DNA from: Candidatus Falkowiibacteriota bacterium
GTDB taxonomy: Bacteria > Patescibacteriota > Patescibacteriia > Patescibacteriales > UBA12075
DNA length: 9,580 bases
Assembly (NCBI GenBank): GCA_030600505.1
Contig: JAUVLY010000025.1
Span: 1 to 9,580, forward strand
Direction of reading: 5' to 3'
Shown here: positions 1 to 5,378 of the stretch, in pieces
Position numbering within the stretch: position 1 is the stretch's first letter
Layout: every line of letters begins with the position of its first letter
Program-made: the position numbers and the translations under genes
Notes under the pieces: model-generated
Database searches by the model: none
The model's input: only the letters and a program-made list of their open reading frames with translations
Told to the model about the DNA's origin: nothing

Positions 1-315
1 CGCCTCGTTAATAATTTGTGCCAGCTTATCTTTTAATTTAAGGTAATAATCGGGATTAAGATATATTAACCCATGGCCCGCCTTTAAAAAATCCATAGCG
101 ATCTTCATCCCATCAATCACCCGCCCGGCGTGGTGCTCAAGTATATGTAGGTCTTTTCTTACTCCCGGCTCGCCTTCACTGGCATTGCAAACCACATACT
201 TCTCCACTCCCTCAGACAGCTTTACCATAGACCACTTCTCGGCGGTATTAAAACAACCGCCACCACGGCCGGTTAGTCCAGAGTCTTTTAATTTTTCTAA
301 AATATTAATATCCAT
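1..315 (-). CDS. NuoF-like (51 kDa) FMN/NADH-binding flavoprotein subunit, N-terminal part, cut by window edge
   Basis: Reading leftward from an ATG at 313-315, 105 codons stay open to the window edge. Residues 13-28 (GLTGRGGGCFNTAEKW) match the glycine-rich FMN loop of NuoF/HoxF/HydB subunits (usually GRGGAGFPTGxKW). Residues 40-55 (YVVCNASEGEPGVRKD) match the following conserved block (YLVCNADEGEPGTFKD). In this family NADH electrons pass to FMN and then to iron-sulfur clusters, in respiratory complex I or in soluble hydrogenase or bifurcating complexes. Two points are odd. The protein starts almost at the FMN loop, without the N-terminal stretch of several tens of residues usual in NuoF. 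The loop also has Cys21, Asn23 and Ala25 where Gly, Pro/Ser and Gly are usual. Family membership is well supported; which complex it serves cannot be seen because the C-terminal half and neighbours lie outside. Confidence 0.8.
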   Translation of the reverse strand, partial: MDINILEKLKDSGLTGRGGGCFNTAEKWSMVKLSEGVEKYVVCNASEGEPGVRKDLHILEHHAGRVIDGMKIAMDFLKAGHGLIYLNPDYYLKLKDKLAQIINEA

Positions 316-330
316 TAAATTTCAAAATAC

Positions 331-457
331 AAATTCCAAATATTAAATAAATTACAAATAACAAACTACAAATAAATTACAAATTCAAAATTCCAATGTC
401 CAAAATTGTTTTGAATTTAGAATTTGATGCTTGGAATTTATTTGTTATTTGTAATTT
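331..457. repeat. AT-rich imperfect inverted-repeat element between gap and the NuoF-like gene
   Basis: The gap between the two genes is nearly filled by words such as AAATTCCAA, AAATTACAAATAACAAA and their complements. The longest perfect arms are 349-365 and 441-457 (17 bp). AAATTCCAA at 331-339 also faces TTGGAATTT at 431-439, and a small CAAAA/TTTTG hairpin lies near the middle (401-413). The register of these pairs is not uniform, so it looks like a degenerate, partly internally repeated palindrome rather than one clean hairpin. It could end the gap transcript, but it has no GC stem with a U tract. I read it as an interspersed non-coding repeat; no gene fits here. Confidence 0.7.
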
Positions 458-465
458 GGTGCTTT

Positions 466-1476
466 TTAAATTAATCTCTTCTTCCCCATATATATAAGCA
501 AATCAACCATCCGGCATGAATAACCCCATTCATTATCATACCAGGCTACTACTTTAAGCAGATTATCATCAATTACCTTGGTAAGCCCTAAGTCCACGAT
601 CGCACTGGCCGGATTACCGATAATATCACTAGACACCAAAGGCTCATCGGACACGGCCAATATATTTTTTAGCCGGGCTGAGCGAGCAGCCTTTTTTAAT
701 GCTTGGTTCACTTTTTTTTCGTCCAATTTCTTCCTGGTAACATAAACAATGTCACAAAGCGAACCGTTTGGGGTTGGTACGCGGATTGCCATGCCGTCAA
801 ACTTATTTTTAAGCGTTGGTATTACCTTGGTCGTGGCCAAAGCCGCGCCGGTTGTTGTGGGCACAATATTTATCGCTGCCGCCCGGGCCCGCCGCTTGTC
901 CTTATGTGGTGCGTCAACCAGGCACTGGTCGGCCGTGTAGGAATGAATAGTAGTCATTACTGCCTTTTTTATGCCAAAATTAGCCTTAATACAGTCACTT
1001 ACCGGTGCCAAACAGTTGGTTGTGCAAGAAGCGTTAGAAATTATTTTGTCGGTCTTTTTTAGCTTGTTTTCATTTACCCCGAGAACTACAGTTTTTATAC
1101 CTTCGCCTTTAGCCGGTGAGCTAATAATAACTTTCTTGGCCCCGGCCTTAATATGCTGGAACGCGTCTTTGCGGGTCCTAAACAAGCCTGTGCATTCAAG
1201 CACTATATCAACTTTCATGCCTTGCCAGGGCAAATGACGCGGATTTCTTTCGCTCAGCACCTTATAGGGTTTATTTGCCACTACCAGCCGGTCCGGTTTG
1301 GCCATCACTTTTTTTGAATACTTACCAAAAACCGAATCGTATTTAAGTAAATGAGCCAGGGTCTCGGTGTCAGTCAAATCATTTATGGCCACGATCTTAT
1401 GGGGAGATTTGCTCTCCAGAAAGGCTTTAAACACTCCCCTCCCAATCCTGCCAAAACCATTTATCGCGATATTCAT
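466..1476 (-). CDS. gap: Glyceraldehyde-3-phosphate dehydrogenase, NAD-type (class I)
   Basis: The protein has 336 residues, the usual length. It oxidises glyceraldehyde 3-phosphate to 1,3-bisphosphoglycerate with NAD+ in the cytosol. The N-terminal dinucleotide fold opens with GFGRIG at 7-12. Asp33 in the INDL stretch fits NAD rather than NADP preference. The active site SNASCTTNC gives catalytic Cys151, and His178 in TTIHSYT is the partner base. HKDKRRARAA (191-200), VPTTTGAA (205-212) and WYDNEWGYS (312-320) are all standard. The ATG at 1474-1476 starts the family N-terminus exactly, although no Shine-Dalgarno is visible before it. It is monocistronic or leads into the NuoF-like gene 150 bp downstream. 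An extended -10 promoter and two leader hairpins lie upstream. Nothing in the sequence suggests it is inactive. Confidence 0.98.
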   Translation of the reverse strand: MNIAINGFGRIGRGVFKAFLESKSPHKIVAINDLTDTETLAHLLKYDSVFGKYSKKVMAKPDRLVVANKPYKVLSERNPRHLPWQGMKVDIVLECTGLFRTRKDAFQHIKAGAKKVIISSPAKGEGIKTVVLGVNENKLKKTDKIISNASCTTNCLAPVSDCIKANFGIKKAVMTTIHSYTADQCLVDAPHKDKRRARAAAINIVPTTTGAALATTKVIPTLKNKFDGMAIRVPTPNGSLCDIVYVTRKKLDEKKVNQALKKAARSARLKNILAVSDEPLVSSDIIGNPASAIVDLGLTKVIDDNLLKVVAWYDNEWGYSCRMVDLLIYMGKKRLI

Positions 1477-1510
1477 ATAATATATTTTTTAATTAATAAT
1501 ATTCGCATGT

Positions 1511-1546
1511 GCCCCGCCGGGGCGGGGCTTTTCCCGCTAGGGAAAA
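1511..1546 (-). promoter_or_regulatory. Two tandem hairpins in the presumed gap 5' leader
   Basis: Two perfect stem-loops lie back to back. 1511-1528 is a GC-only palindrome (8-bp arms around two bases). 1529-1546 has 7-bp arms, TTTTCCC and GGGAAAA, around four bases. Read on the minus strand the A/T-armed hairpin comes first, then the GC-rich one, then an AT-rich run to the gap start about 35 nt on. With the promoter proposed at 1591-1599 both hairpins sit in the gap leader. They could stabilise or attenuate the message, or be a transplanted repeat. On the plus strand the GC hairpin is followed only by TTTT, and no plus-strand gene needs a terminator here. Confidence 0.5.
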
Positions 1547-1590
1547 TAACTAATAAAACACTAAAAAACGAGATGCTTTTAACTGTTTAT

Positions 1591-1599
1591 ATTATAACA
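1591..1599 (-). promoter_or_regulatory. Extended -10 promoter for gap
   Basis: Minus-strand TGTTATAAT is a consensus extended -10 (TGnTATAAT). No good -35 lies 17 bp upstream, only T-rich sequence, which is tolerated when the TG extension is present. Transcription would begin near 1584, leaving a leader of about 108 nt that contains the two hairpins. The box follows directly after the terminator assigned to hicA, a sensible boundary between transcription units. Confidence 0.55.
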
Positions 1600-1609
1600 T
1601 AAAATGACT

Positions 1610-1649
1610 AAAAATAAAAAATAACCCTAAATTACTCAGGATTATTTTT
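1610..1649 (-). terminator. Intrinsic terminator after hicA
   Basis: On the minus strand AATAATCCT (1646-1638) pairs with AGGGTTATT (1628-1620) around a nine-base loop: nine pairs, one of them not Watson-Crick. A T-rich run with a single A follows (1619-1610). It begins about 15 nt past the hicA stop and just before the gap -10 box, so it ends the hicBA transcript. The stem is AT-rich, so strength is uncertain. Confidence 0.6.
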
Positions 1650-1662
1650 GATAATTCTATTA

Positions 1663-1887
1663 TTAAAGATTATTAAATTCATCTACAGATAAACATGCCT
1701 GTTTTACTACTATGCTATATAATGTGCCAACAGGAATGTCTTTGCTGTGCATTGGGACTGTAACAAGTTTGCCTGATTTTTTATTTTTAAGAGTCAAGTG
1801 GCTGCCACGCTGATGGTATTCAATAAAATCCGCCTTCTTTAATTTCTTTAATACCTTTTTTGACGCTAATGGCGATAACTTGCCCAT
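1663..1887 (-). CDS. hicA: HicA-family mRNA interferase toxin
   Basis: The 74-residue protein is a complete HicA (YcfA-like) toxin, a double-stranded-RNA-binding-fold ribonuclease that cuts mRNA. It shows the family pattern in order: SPLASKKVLKKLKKADF at the N-terminus, QRGSHLTL at 26-33 with catalytic His30, VTVPMHSKDIPVGTL in the middle, and a KQACLSVDEF C-terminal helix. It starts 4 nt after the hicB stop, so the two are co-transcribed and probably translationally coupled. Antitoxin-first order is the reverse of the classical hicAB arrangement but common. The active-site His and surrounding motif are intact, so the toxin looks functional. No Shine-Dalgarno is seen before the ATG, which fits coupling to hicB translation. 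Confidence 0.9.
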   Translation of the reverse strand: MGKLSPLASKKVLKKLKKADFIEYHQRGSHLTLKNKKSGKLVTVPMHSKDIPVGTLYSIVVKQACLSVDEFNNL

Positions 1888-1891
1888 AATT

Positions 1892-2140
1892 TTAACTTAG
1901 CCGCGGAACAAATAATTTAAGATAAGTGCCTTCGGTGTGAAAAGCGGAGTCAGGAATTGATTTGCGTTCTTTCGTTAACGCCTCTAAATAGCATAAAGCC
2001 GCCTCCTTTGTATTAGCCTCTGCTTCAGCAAATGTTTTTCCAAAGGAAGAAACGTTATTTAATTCAGGAATCGTAGCTATGATCTGTTTTGTTCCCCCAT
2101 CAAGTTTATATTCAATTTTATATTCATATTGTTTAACCAT
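1892..2140 (-). CDS. hicB: HicB-family antitoxin
   Basis: From the ATG at 2138-2140 the protein has 82 residues and is a HicB-type domain: a beta strand (YEYKIEYKLDGG), then IATIPELNNVSSFGKTFAEAEANTKEAALCYLEAL, matching the partly degraded RNase H-like HicB fold that binds and blocks HicA. There is no evident C-terminal helix-turn-helix or ribbon-helix-helix domain, so DNA-binding autoregulation is not obvious. An in-frame ATG at 2189-2191 would add 17 residues (MKIYKNDLIINSLININ). I reject it because that ATG overlaps the -10 box and would lie upstream of the predicted transcript start, and the extension is AT-rich and unlike HicB. It is first of the two-gene hicB-hicA unit. Confidence 0.88.
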   Translation of the reverse strand: MVKQYEYKIEYKLDGGTKQIIATIPELNNVSSFGKTFAEAEANTKEAALCYLEALTKERKSIPDSAFHTEGTYLKLFVPRLS

Positions 2141-2189
2141 ATTAATATTTATTAATGAATTTATTATTAAATCATTTTTATATATTTTC

Positions 2190-2219
2190 ATCCTATCATA
2201 ATTTATGCTTTTTCGTCAA
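2190..2219 (-). promoter_or_regulatory. Promoter of hicBA
   Basis: The minus strand carries TTGACG (2219-2214), an 18-bp spacer and TAGGAT (2195-2190). The -10 is preceded by TG in extended -10 position (TGATAGGAT). Transcription would begin near 2183, about 43 nt before the chosen hicB ATG. This placement rules out the more upstream ATG at 2191. Confidence 0.6.
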
Positions 2220-2239
2220 TTTTTTTAGTTTTTTAGTTT

Positions 2240-2268
2240 AAACAAAAACAGCCTGGAAATAAGCTGTT
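2240..2268 (-). terminator. Intrinsic terminator after the RicT/PSP1 gene
   Basis: On the minus strand AACAGC (2268-2263) pairs with GCTGTT (2252-2247) around a ten-base loop, followed by TTTG and TTT. It lies about 40 nt past the stop of the RicT gene and before the hicBA promoter, so it separates the two units. The stem is short but correctly placed and followed by T's. Confidence 0.55.
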
Positions 2269-2308
2269 CGCGTAAATTTGATTCGTATATATTGGTTATA
2301 ATTAATTT

Positions 2309-3205
2309 TTATTCGCGGTCTTTCTTTTTCCGATTTAAATCAACCTCCACTACTGTCCCTCTGTCTCCATTTTCTCCGGGAAACTCAACATTAACCGATT
2401 GCTTAAGGGTGTGGTGGCCGGCTACTATTCCCCGTTTTCCATCCACGCTCACCTTGGCTCCGATTGGCGGTAATTTGTCCGCCAGCTCAGCATAACCGCC
2501 CTGTTCATAAGCCAGGCAACACATCAAGCGCCCGCAAATACCGGAAATGCGTTCTGAGCCGCGATGTGAACATTGCTGAATTTCCGCCATTTCGCTGGTT
2601 ATGGACTCCAAATTACGCAAATGTCCCCGGCAGCAAAGTTTGCGGCCACAGTGGCCAAAATCACCCATTATCTTGGCTTCATCGCGTATCCCTATCTGCT
2701 GGAGGCGTATAGTTTTGCCAAAATGTCTGGTCAAATCTTTTACCATGTCCCGAAAATCTACCCGCCCGTCGGCAATAAAGGCAAAAGTTATACGCGAAGC
2801 GTCAAAAGCAAAATAAACATCAATAAACTTCATTGCCAGCTTATATTTCTCCTTGGTCTGTTTAACATAATCAAGGGCCTTTTTCTTGCTTGCAGTTGTT
2901 GTTATCTTTCCCAGGTCCGCGGCACTGGCCCGGCGCAAAATTGGCTTAAGGCTGGTTTTTTTGTCCTTAGTCTCTGTGTCTTCCTCTGGAGCATCCGCTT
3001 CATCACCTTCTTCGCTTACCTCAACTTTTACAAAATCACTCTTCTTAACTTCTTTAAAATTAACTATTTCTCCCATTTCCATACCGATCTCGGTCCGGAC
3101 TATTACCTTGTCACCGACCTTAACATTAAGACCTTCGTATGAAAAATAATACGCTTTATCCCAGGGCACAAATTGTACTTCGGCTACTTTCATCATTTTG
3201 GACAT
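2309..3205 (-). CDS. RicT/YaaT-like protein (PSP1 family)
   Basis: The 298-residue protein has the PSP1 C-terminal domain signature of B. subtilis RicT (YaaT): GDFGHCGRKLCC (181-192) then ISGICGRLMCCLAYE (220-234). Cysteines are at 186, 191, 192, 212, 224, 229 and 230. In B. subtilis RicT binds an iron-sulfur cluster with RicA and RicF and acts with RNase Y in mRNA processing; here the role is inferred. Residues 5-50 form the N-terminal beta-rich part (VGDKVIVRTEIGMEMGEIV). Residues 61-83 are a strongly acidic linker, probably disordered. The C-terminus (287-298) is basic. The start could be Met1, Met4 or Met5; no Shine-Dalgarno decides it. It is the only gene between its upstream repeat and its terminator. 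Confidence 0.92.
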   Translation of the reverse strand: MSKMMKVAEVQFVPWDKAYYFSYEGLNVKVGDKVIVRTEIGMEMGEIVNFKEVKKSDFVKVEVSEEGDEADAPEEDTETKDKKTSLKPILRRASAADLGKITTTASKKKALDYVKQTKEKYKLAMKFIDVYFAFDASRITFAFIADGRVDFRDMVKDLTRHFGKTIRLQQIGIRDEAKIMGDFGHCGRKLCCRGHLRNLESITSEMAEIQQCSHRGSERISGICGRLMCCLAYEQGGYAELADKLPPIGAKVSVDGKRGIVAGHHTLKQSVNVEFPGENGDRGTVVEVDLNRKKKDRE

Positions 3206-3250
3206 ATCTAAATGTTTTTAATTTAATTTACGCGCCTAAATTATTTTTGT

Positions 3251-3366
3251 GTCATCCTGAGGAGCCCTGCCTGCCGGCAGGCAGGAAAGCGACGAAGGAT
3301 CTCGCTTTAGTATCCACGGGATTCTTCGCTCCACTCAGAATGACATAGAGCTTTCCTCAAAATGAC
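3251..3366. repeat. Composite REP-like inverted repeat with an embedded 20-bp palindrome
   Basis: The arms GTCATCCTGAG (3251-3261) and CTCAGAATGAC (3334-3344), and further in ACGAAGGATC against GATTCTTCGCT, form an imperfect inverted repeat. It matches a GTCAT-CTGAG...GAAGGATCT type of interspersed repeat that I recognise from many bacterial genomes. A perfect 20-bp palindrome (CCTGCC... at 3266-3285) interrupts the left arm. After the element, 3356-3366 (CTCAAAATGAC) is a further partial arm. It fills the gap between tsf and the RicT gene and is non-coding; open frames across it are by-products. It may end the tsf transcript, but there is no U tract. Confidence 0.8.
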
Positions 3367-3388
3367 AAAAGCATTTGAATCTCACAGA

Positions 3389-4198
3389 TTAACTCAAACT
3401 AAATCTAATAAACTTTTCAATTTTAATATCCCCCAAAACATCAGAAACCTTTTTCTTGTCATCCTTAATATATTCCTGATTCAATAGACAAACTTCCTGA
3501 TAATATTTATTAACTTTTCCAACTAGAATTTTTTTAATAATATTTTCCGGCTTGCCTTCTTTTTTAAGTTGTTCGGTGTAGATCTCTTTTTCTTTGTTTA
3601 GCTCTTCTTCAGGAACGTCTTCGGGACGCAAATATTTAGGATTAACGGCCGCTACCTGCATGGCAATATCACGGGCCAGCCCGGCTTCACTTGGTTTATC
3701 AAGAGCAACCAACACACCGATCTTGCCATTCATATGCGAATAAGCCGCTACTATACCTTTTGACTCCAGAATTGCAATATCCTTTATATCCATTTTTTCA
3801 CCAATTGTCCCGCTTAAATTGTCCAGTATCTCCTGTGCCGTGCCATTAGTCATTTGCGCGGCCATAAGCTCCGCGCGGCTAGCTGGTTTGTCTTTTTTAA
3901 TTAACTGCATTATCTCATTTGTGAAATCCTGAAATTTATCGTTCTTAACCACAAAATCTGTTTCCGCGTTAAATTCCGCCATGTAGCCTACGGTGGCCGC
4001 GTCATTTATCTCCAGCTTAATAATCCCTTCACTGGCTTCACGCCCACTACGCTTAGCGGCTTTGGCAATTCCCTGTTTGCGCAAAAACTCAATTGCTTTA
4101 TCCATGTCGCCGCCAGCCTCATCAATCGCTTTTTTGCAGTCGCCCATACCGGCGCCGCTTGCCTCTCTAAGTTGTTTAATTATTTCTAAATTACTCAT
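3389..4198 (-). CDS. tsf: Elongation factor Ts
   Basis: The 269-residue protein is EF-Ts, the guanine nucleotide exchange factor that regenerates EF-Tu-GTP. The N-terminal UBA-like domain (about 1-40) has the typical IKQLREASGAGMGDCKKAIDEAGGD run. The exchange motif TDFV is at 80-83 within AEFNAETDFVVKND. The core and C-terminal domains follow with HMNGKIGVLVAL, DIAMQVAA and the closing helical part NQEYIKDDKKKVSDVLG. Length is slightly shorter than E. coli EF-Ts. It is downstream of rpsB as in most bacteria, but the gap is about 246 bp and filled by an inverted-repeat element. No Shine-Dalgarno precedes the ATG, only an AT-rich run. Confidence 0.98.
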   Translation of the reverse strand: MSNLEIIKQLREASGAGMGDCKKAIDEAGGDMDKAIEFLRKQGIAKAAKRSGREASEGIIKLEINDAATVGYMAEFNAETDFVVKNDKFQDFTNEIMQLIKKDKPASRAELMAAQMTNGTAQEILDNLSGTIGEKMDIKDIAILESKGIVAAYSHMNGKIGVLVALDKPSEAGLARDIAMQVAAVNPKYLRPEDVPEEELNKEKEIYTEQLKKEGKPENIIKKILVGKVNKYYQEVCLLNQEYIKDDKKKVSDVLGDIKIEKFIRFSLS

Positions 4199-4240
4199 AT
4201 TATTTTAATATTTTTTAATAAATTATTTTTTAATAACATA

Positions 4241-4388
4241 ACTTACGCACCTACCCGTTTAATAAGCGCAAGCATTAGCTGATATTAATTATTCTTGAAG
4301 CGAGGCTGTTTGAGCGTAGCGAGTTCCGTAGCGAAAAAATAATTAATATTAGCTAATGCGATCATGAATATTATTCAAACACGTAAGT
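4241..4388. repeat. 148-bp MITE-like inverted-repeat element between rpsB and tsf
   Basis: The ends are ACTTACG (4241-4247) and CGTAAGT (4382-4388). Inside, a 22-bp arm at 4272-4293 matches its complement at 4338-4359 with one mismatch. The 44-bp centre holds GTAGCGA twice in direct order (4316-4322, 4328-4334) in a GC-richer block. It codes for nothing, has no transposase, and no clear target duplication flanks it. It resembles a miniature inverted-repeat element or a long palindromic repeat unit. In a read-through rpsB-tsf transcript it would fold into a long hairpin. Confidence 0.7.
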
Positions 4389-4390
4389 CC

Positions 4391-4465
4391 TAAATAAATT
4401 AAAAATCTACGATTTTTTCGCCTTGTTTTTAATAAATTAAAAACCTACGTCTTTTTTGTTTTGCC
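4391..4465 (-). repeat. Imperfect tandem duplication of the rpsB 3' end
   Basis: The last bases of rpsB (GGCAAAAC...GACGTAGG, then TTTTTAATTTATT; 4465-4431) are followed by a diverged second copy (GGCGAAAA...TCGTAGA, then TTTTTAATTTATT; 4422-4391). The second copy lacks a few A's and is not translated because the first copy supplies the stop. It looks like a local slippage duplication. No promoter or hairpin terminator is seen in it. Confidence 0.6.
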
Positions 4466-5134
4466 CTCTTCAATTGTTTCTTTCACAACGCCCAAAACCA
4501 GTTTGATCGTCTTGGTTGCGTCATCATTGGAGGGAATAACATAGTTTATATCACTCGGATTTACATTGGTATCACAAATCGCGATAATCGGGATATTTTT
4601 CTTTTTCGCTTCAACCACGGCCGTTCGCTCGGTTTTGATATCCCAAACAAACAACGCGTCCGGCAAACGGGTAAGTTTAACTAAGCCGCCCACTTTTTCT
4701 TCCAATTTGCTTGTTTCCCGGGCCAGTTCCAATTGCTCTTTCTTGGTGTATTTATCAAGCTTGCCGGCCTTTTTGTCCGACACCAGGTCTTCATATTTCT
4801 TGATCATCCGCTTGATCACGCTGAAATTGGTTAAGGTACCACCCAGCCATTTTCCCATGACATAGGGCATACCGGTGTCTACGGCCAATTTTTTTAGCGG
4901 CTGCTTTACCTGCATCTTTGTCCCCACAAATAAAATCAGTTTGCCTTCACTGGCAAATTTCTGAATAAAATCCATGGCATTAGCCATCATTTTCCTGGAT
5001 TTAACCAAGTCAATAATGTGGACCCCATTTCTTTTGGTAAAAATAAAAGGCTCCATTTTAGGGTGCCATTTGCTTGTTTGATGCCCAAAATGCATGCCTG
5101 CCTTGAGCATCTCTTCGATACTTGGAATTGTCAT
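4445..5134 (-). CDS. rpsB: 30S ribosomal protein S2
   Basis: The 229-residue protein is S2, with the family landmarks in order: MLKAGMHFGHQTSKWHPKMEPFIF (9-32), HIIDL, a central coiled-coil helical hairpin rich in Lys and Glu (about 108-150), LPDALFVWDIKTER, and the C-terminal IPIIAICDTNVNPSDINYVIPSNDDA. S2 binds the 30S head-body junction near bS1 and uS3/uS5 and joins late in assembly. The ATG at 5132-5134 is preceded by AAAGGA (5139-5144), one of the few recognisable Shine-Dalgarno sites in the window. The leader can fold to hide that site, and a promoter lies at 5258-5284. tsf follows downstream. The short lysine-rich tail ends in a locally duplicated stretch. Confidence 0.98.
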   Translation of the reverse strand: MTIPSIEEMLKAGMHFGHQTSKWHPKMEPFIFTKRNGVHIIDLVKSRKMMANAMDFIQKFASEGKLILFVGTKMQVKQPLKKLAVDTGMPYVMGKWLGGTLTNFSVIKRMIKKYEDLVSDKKAGKLDKYTKKEQLELARETSKLEEKVGGLVKLTRLPDALFVWDIKTERTAVVEAKKKNIPIIAICDTNVNPSDINYVIPSNDDATKTIKLVLGVVKETIEEGKTKKT

Positions 5135-5136
5135 AA

Positions 5137-5195
5137 TTTCCTTTAATCCTCTACCCCCGTTAATCCAGCTCCACGCGTGGGGCTGGACAAGGAAA
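5137..5195 (-). promoter_or_regulatory. rpsB leader: hairpin plus possible Shine-Dalgarno-sequestering stem
   Basis: Within the presumed leader, 5164-5187 is an inverted repeat (CCAGCTCCAC and GTGGGGCTGG around two bases, one imperfect pair). Outside it, minus-strand TTTCCTT (5195-5189) is complementary over seven bases to AAGGAAA (5143-5137), which covers the rpsB Shine-Dalgarno AAAGGA. The two stems nest, so a translational on/off switch is possible. Feedback by S2 on its own leader is known in other bacteria, but I do not claim similarity to those structures. Confidence 0.45.
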
Positions 5196-5257
5196 ATTTT
5201 AAGAGGTATGAGTGATTATTTGATTATTATTAATAATAGCTTATGCTACATATATAA

Positions 5258-5284
5258 ATTATAATAAAACCTGGTTTCTGTCAA
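5258..5284 (-). promoter_or_regulatory. Presumed promoter of rpsB(-tsf)
   Basis: The minus strand shows TTGACA (5284-5279) and TATAAT (5263-5258). Both boxes are perfect but the spacer is 15 bp, two short of optimum; TAATTT at 17 bp is an alternative -10. Transcription would begin about 115 nt before the rpsB ATG. The -35 is one half of the palindrome TGTCAATATTGACA (5279-5292), whose other half is the -35 of the opposing plus-strand promoter. Confidence 0.5.
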
Positions 5285-5286
5285 TA

Positions 5287-5315
5287 TTGACAAAGAGTAA
5301 TAATACTGATATAAT
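5287..5315 (+). promoter_or_regulatory. Consensus sigma70-type promoter on the plus strand, facing the 5379-5502 element
   Basis: TTGACA (5287-5292), a 17-bp spacer and TATAAT (5310-5315) are a perfect match to the consensus. All genes lie on the other strand, so this promoter has no protein gene to serve. A transcript starting near 5322 would enter the structured element about 57 nt later and then run antisense into the BECR-like gene. AT-rich DNA yields -10 boxes easily, but a perfect pair at the exact spacing is less likely by chance. Confidence 0.55.
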
Positions 5316-5378
5316 TAATAATAATTTTTACAGGCTATTGTAATATTAACAAATATTTTTTATAATATATAATAATGA

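Noticed and set aside
302..309. LPPPG in the CAP protein (residues 305-309) as a sortase signal
   Set aside because: It lacks the Thr-Gly scissile pair, and is followed by about 80 polar residues and two membrane helices rather than one helix and a basic tail.
1511..1532. Plus-strand intrinsic terminator (GC hairpin followed by TTTT)
   Set aside because: No plus-strand gene ends here and the T run is only four bases; on the minus strand no T tract follows the stem.
2141..2191. Upstream start for hicB adding 17 residues
   Set aside because: It overlaps the proposed -10 box and precedes the predicted transcript start; the extension is AT-rich low-complexity sequence not found in HicB domains.
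2573..3142. 189-residue plus-strand open frame opposite the RicT gene
   Set aside because: It is fully antisense to a well-supported gene with conserved Cys motifs, resembles no family, and has no promoter or ribosome-binding site.
4241..4388. Intact insertion sequence between rpsB and tsf
   Set aside because: The element has no coding capacity and no target duplication that I can see; at most it is a non-autonomous derivative.
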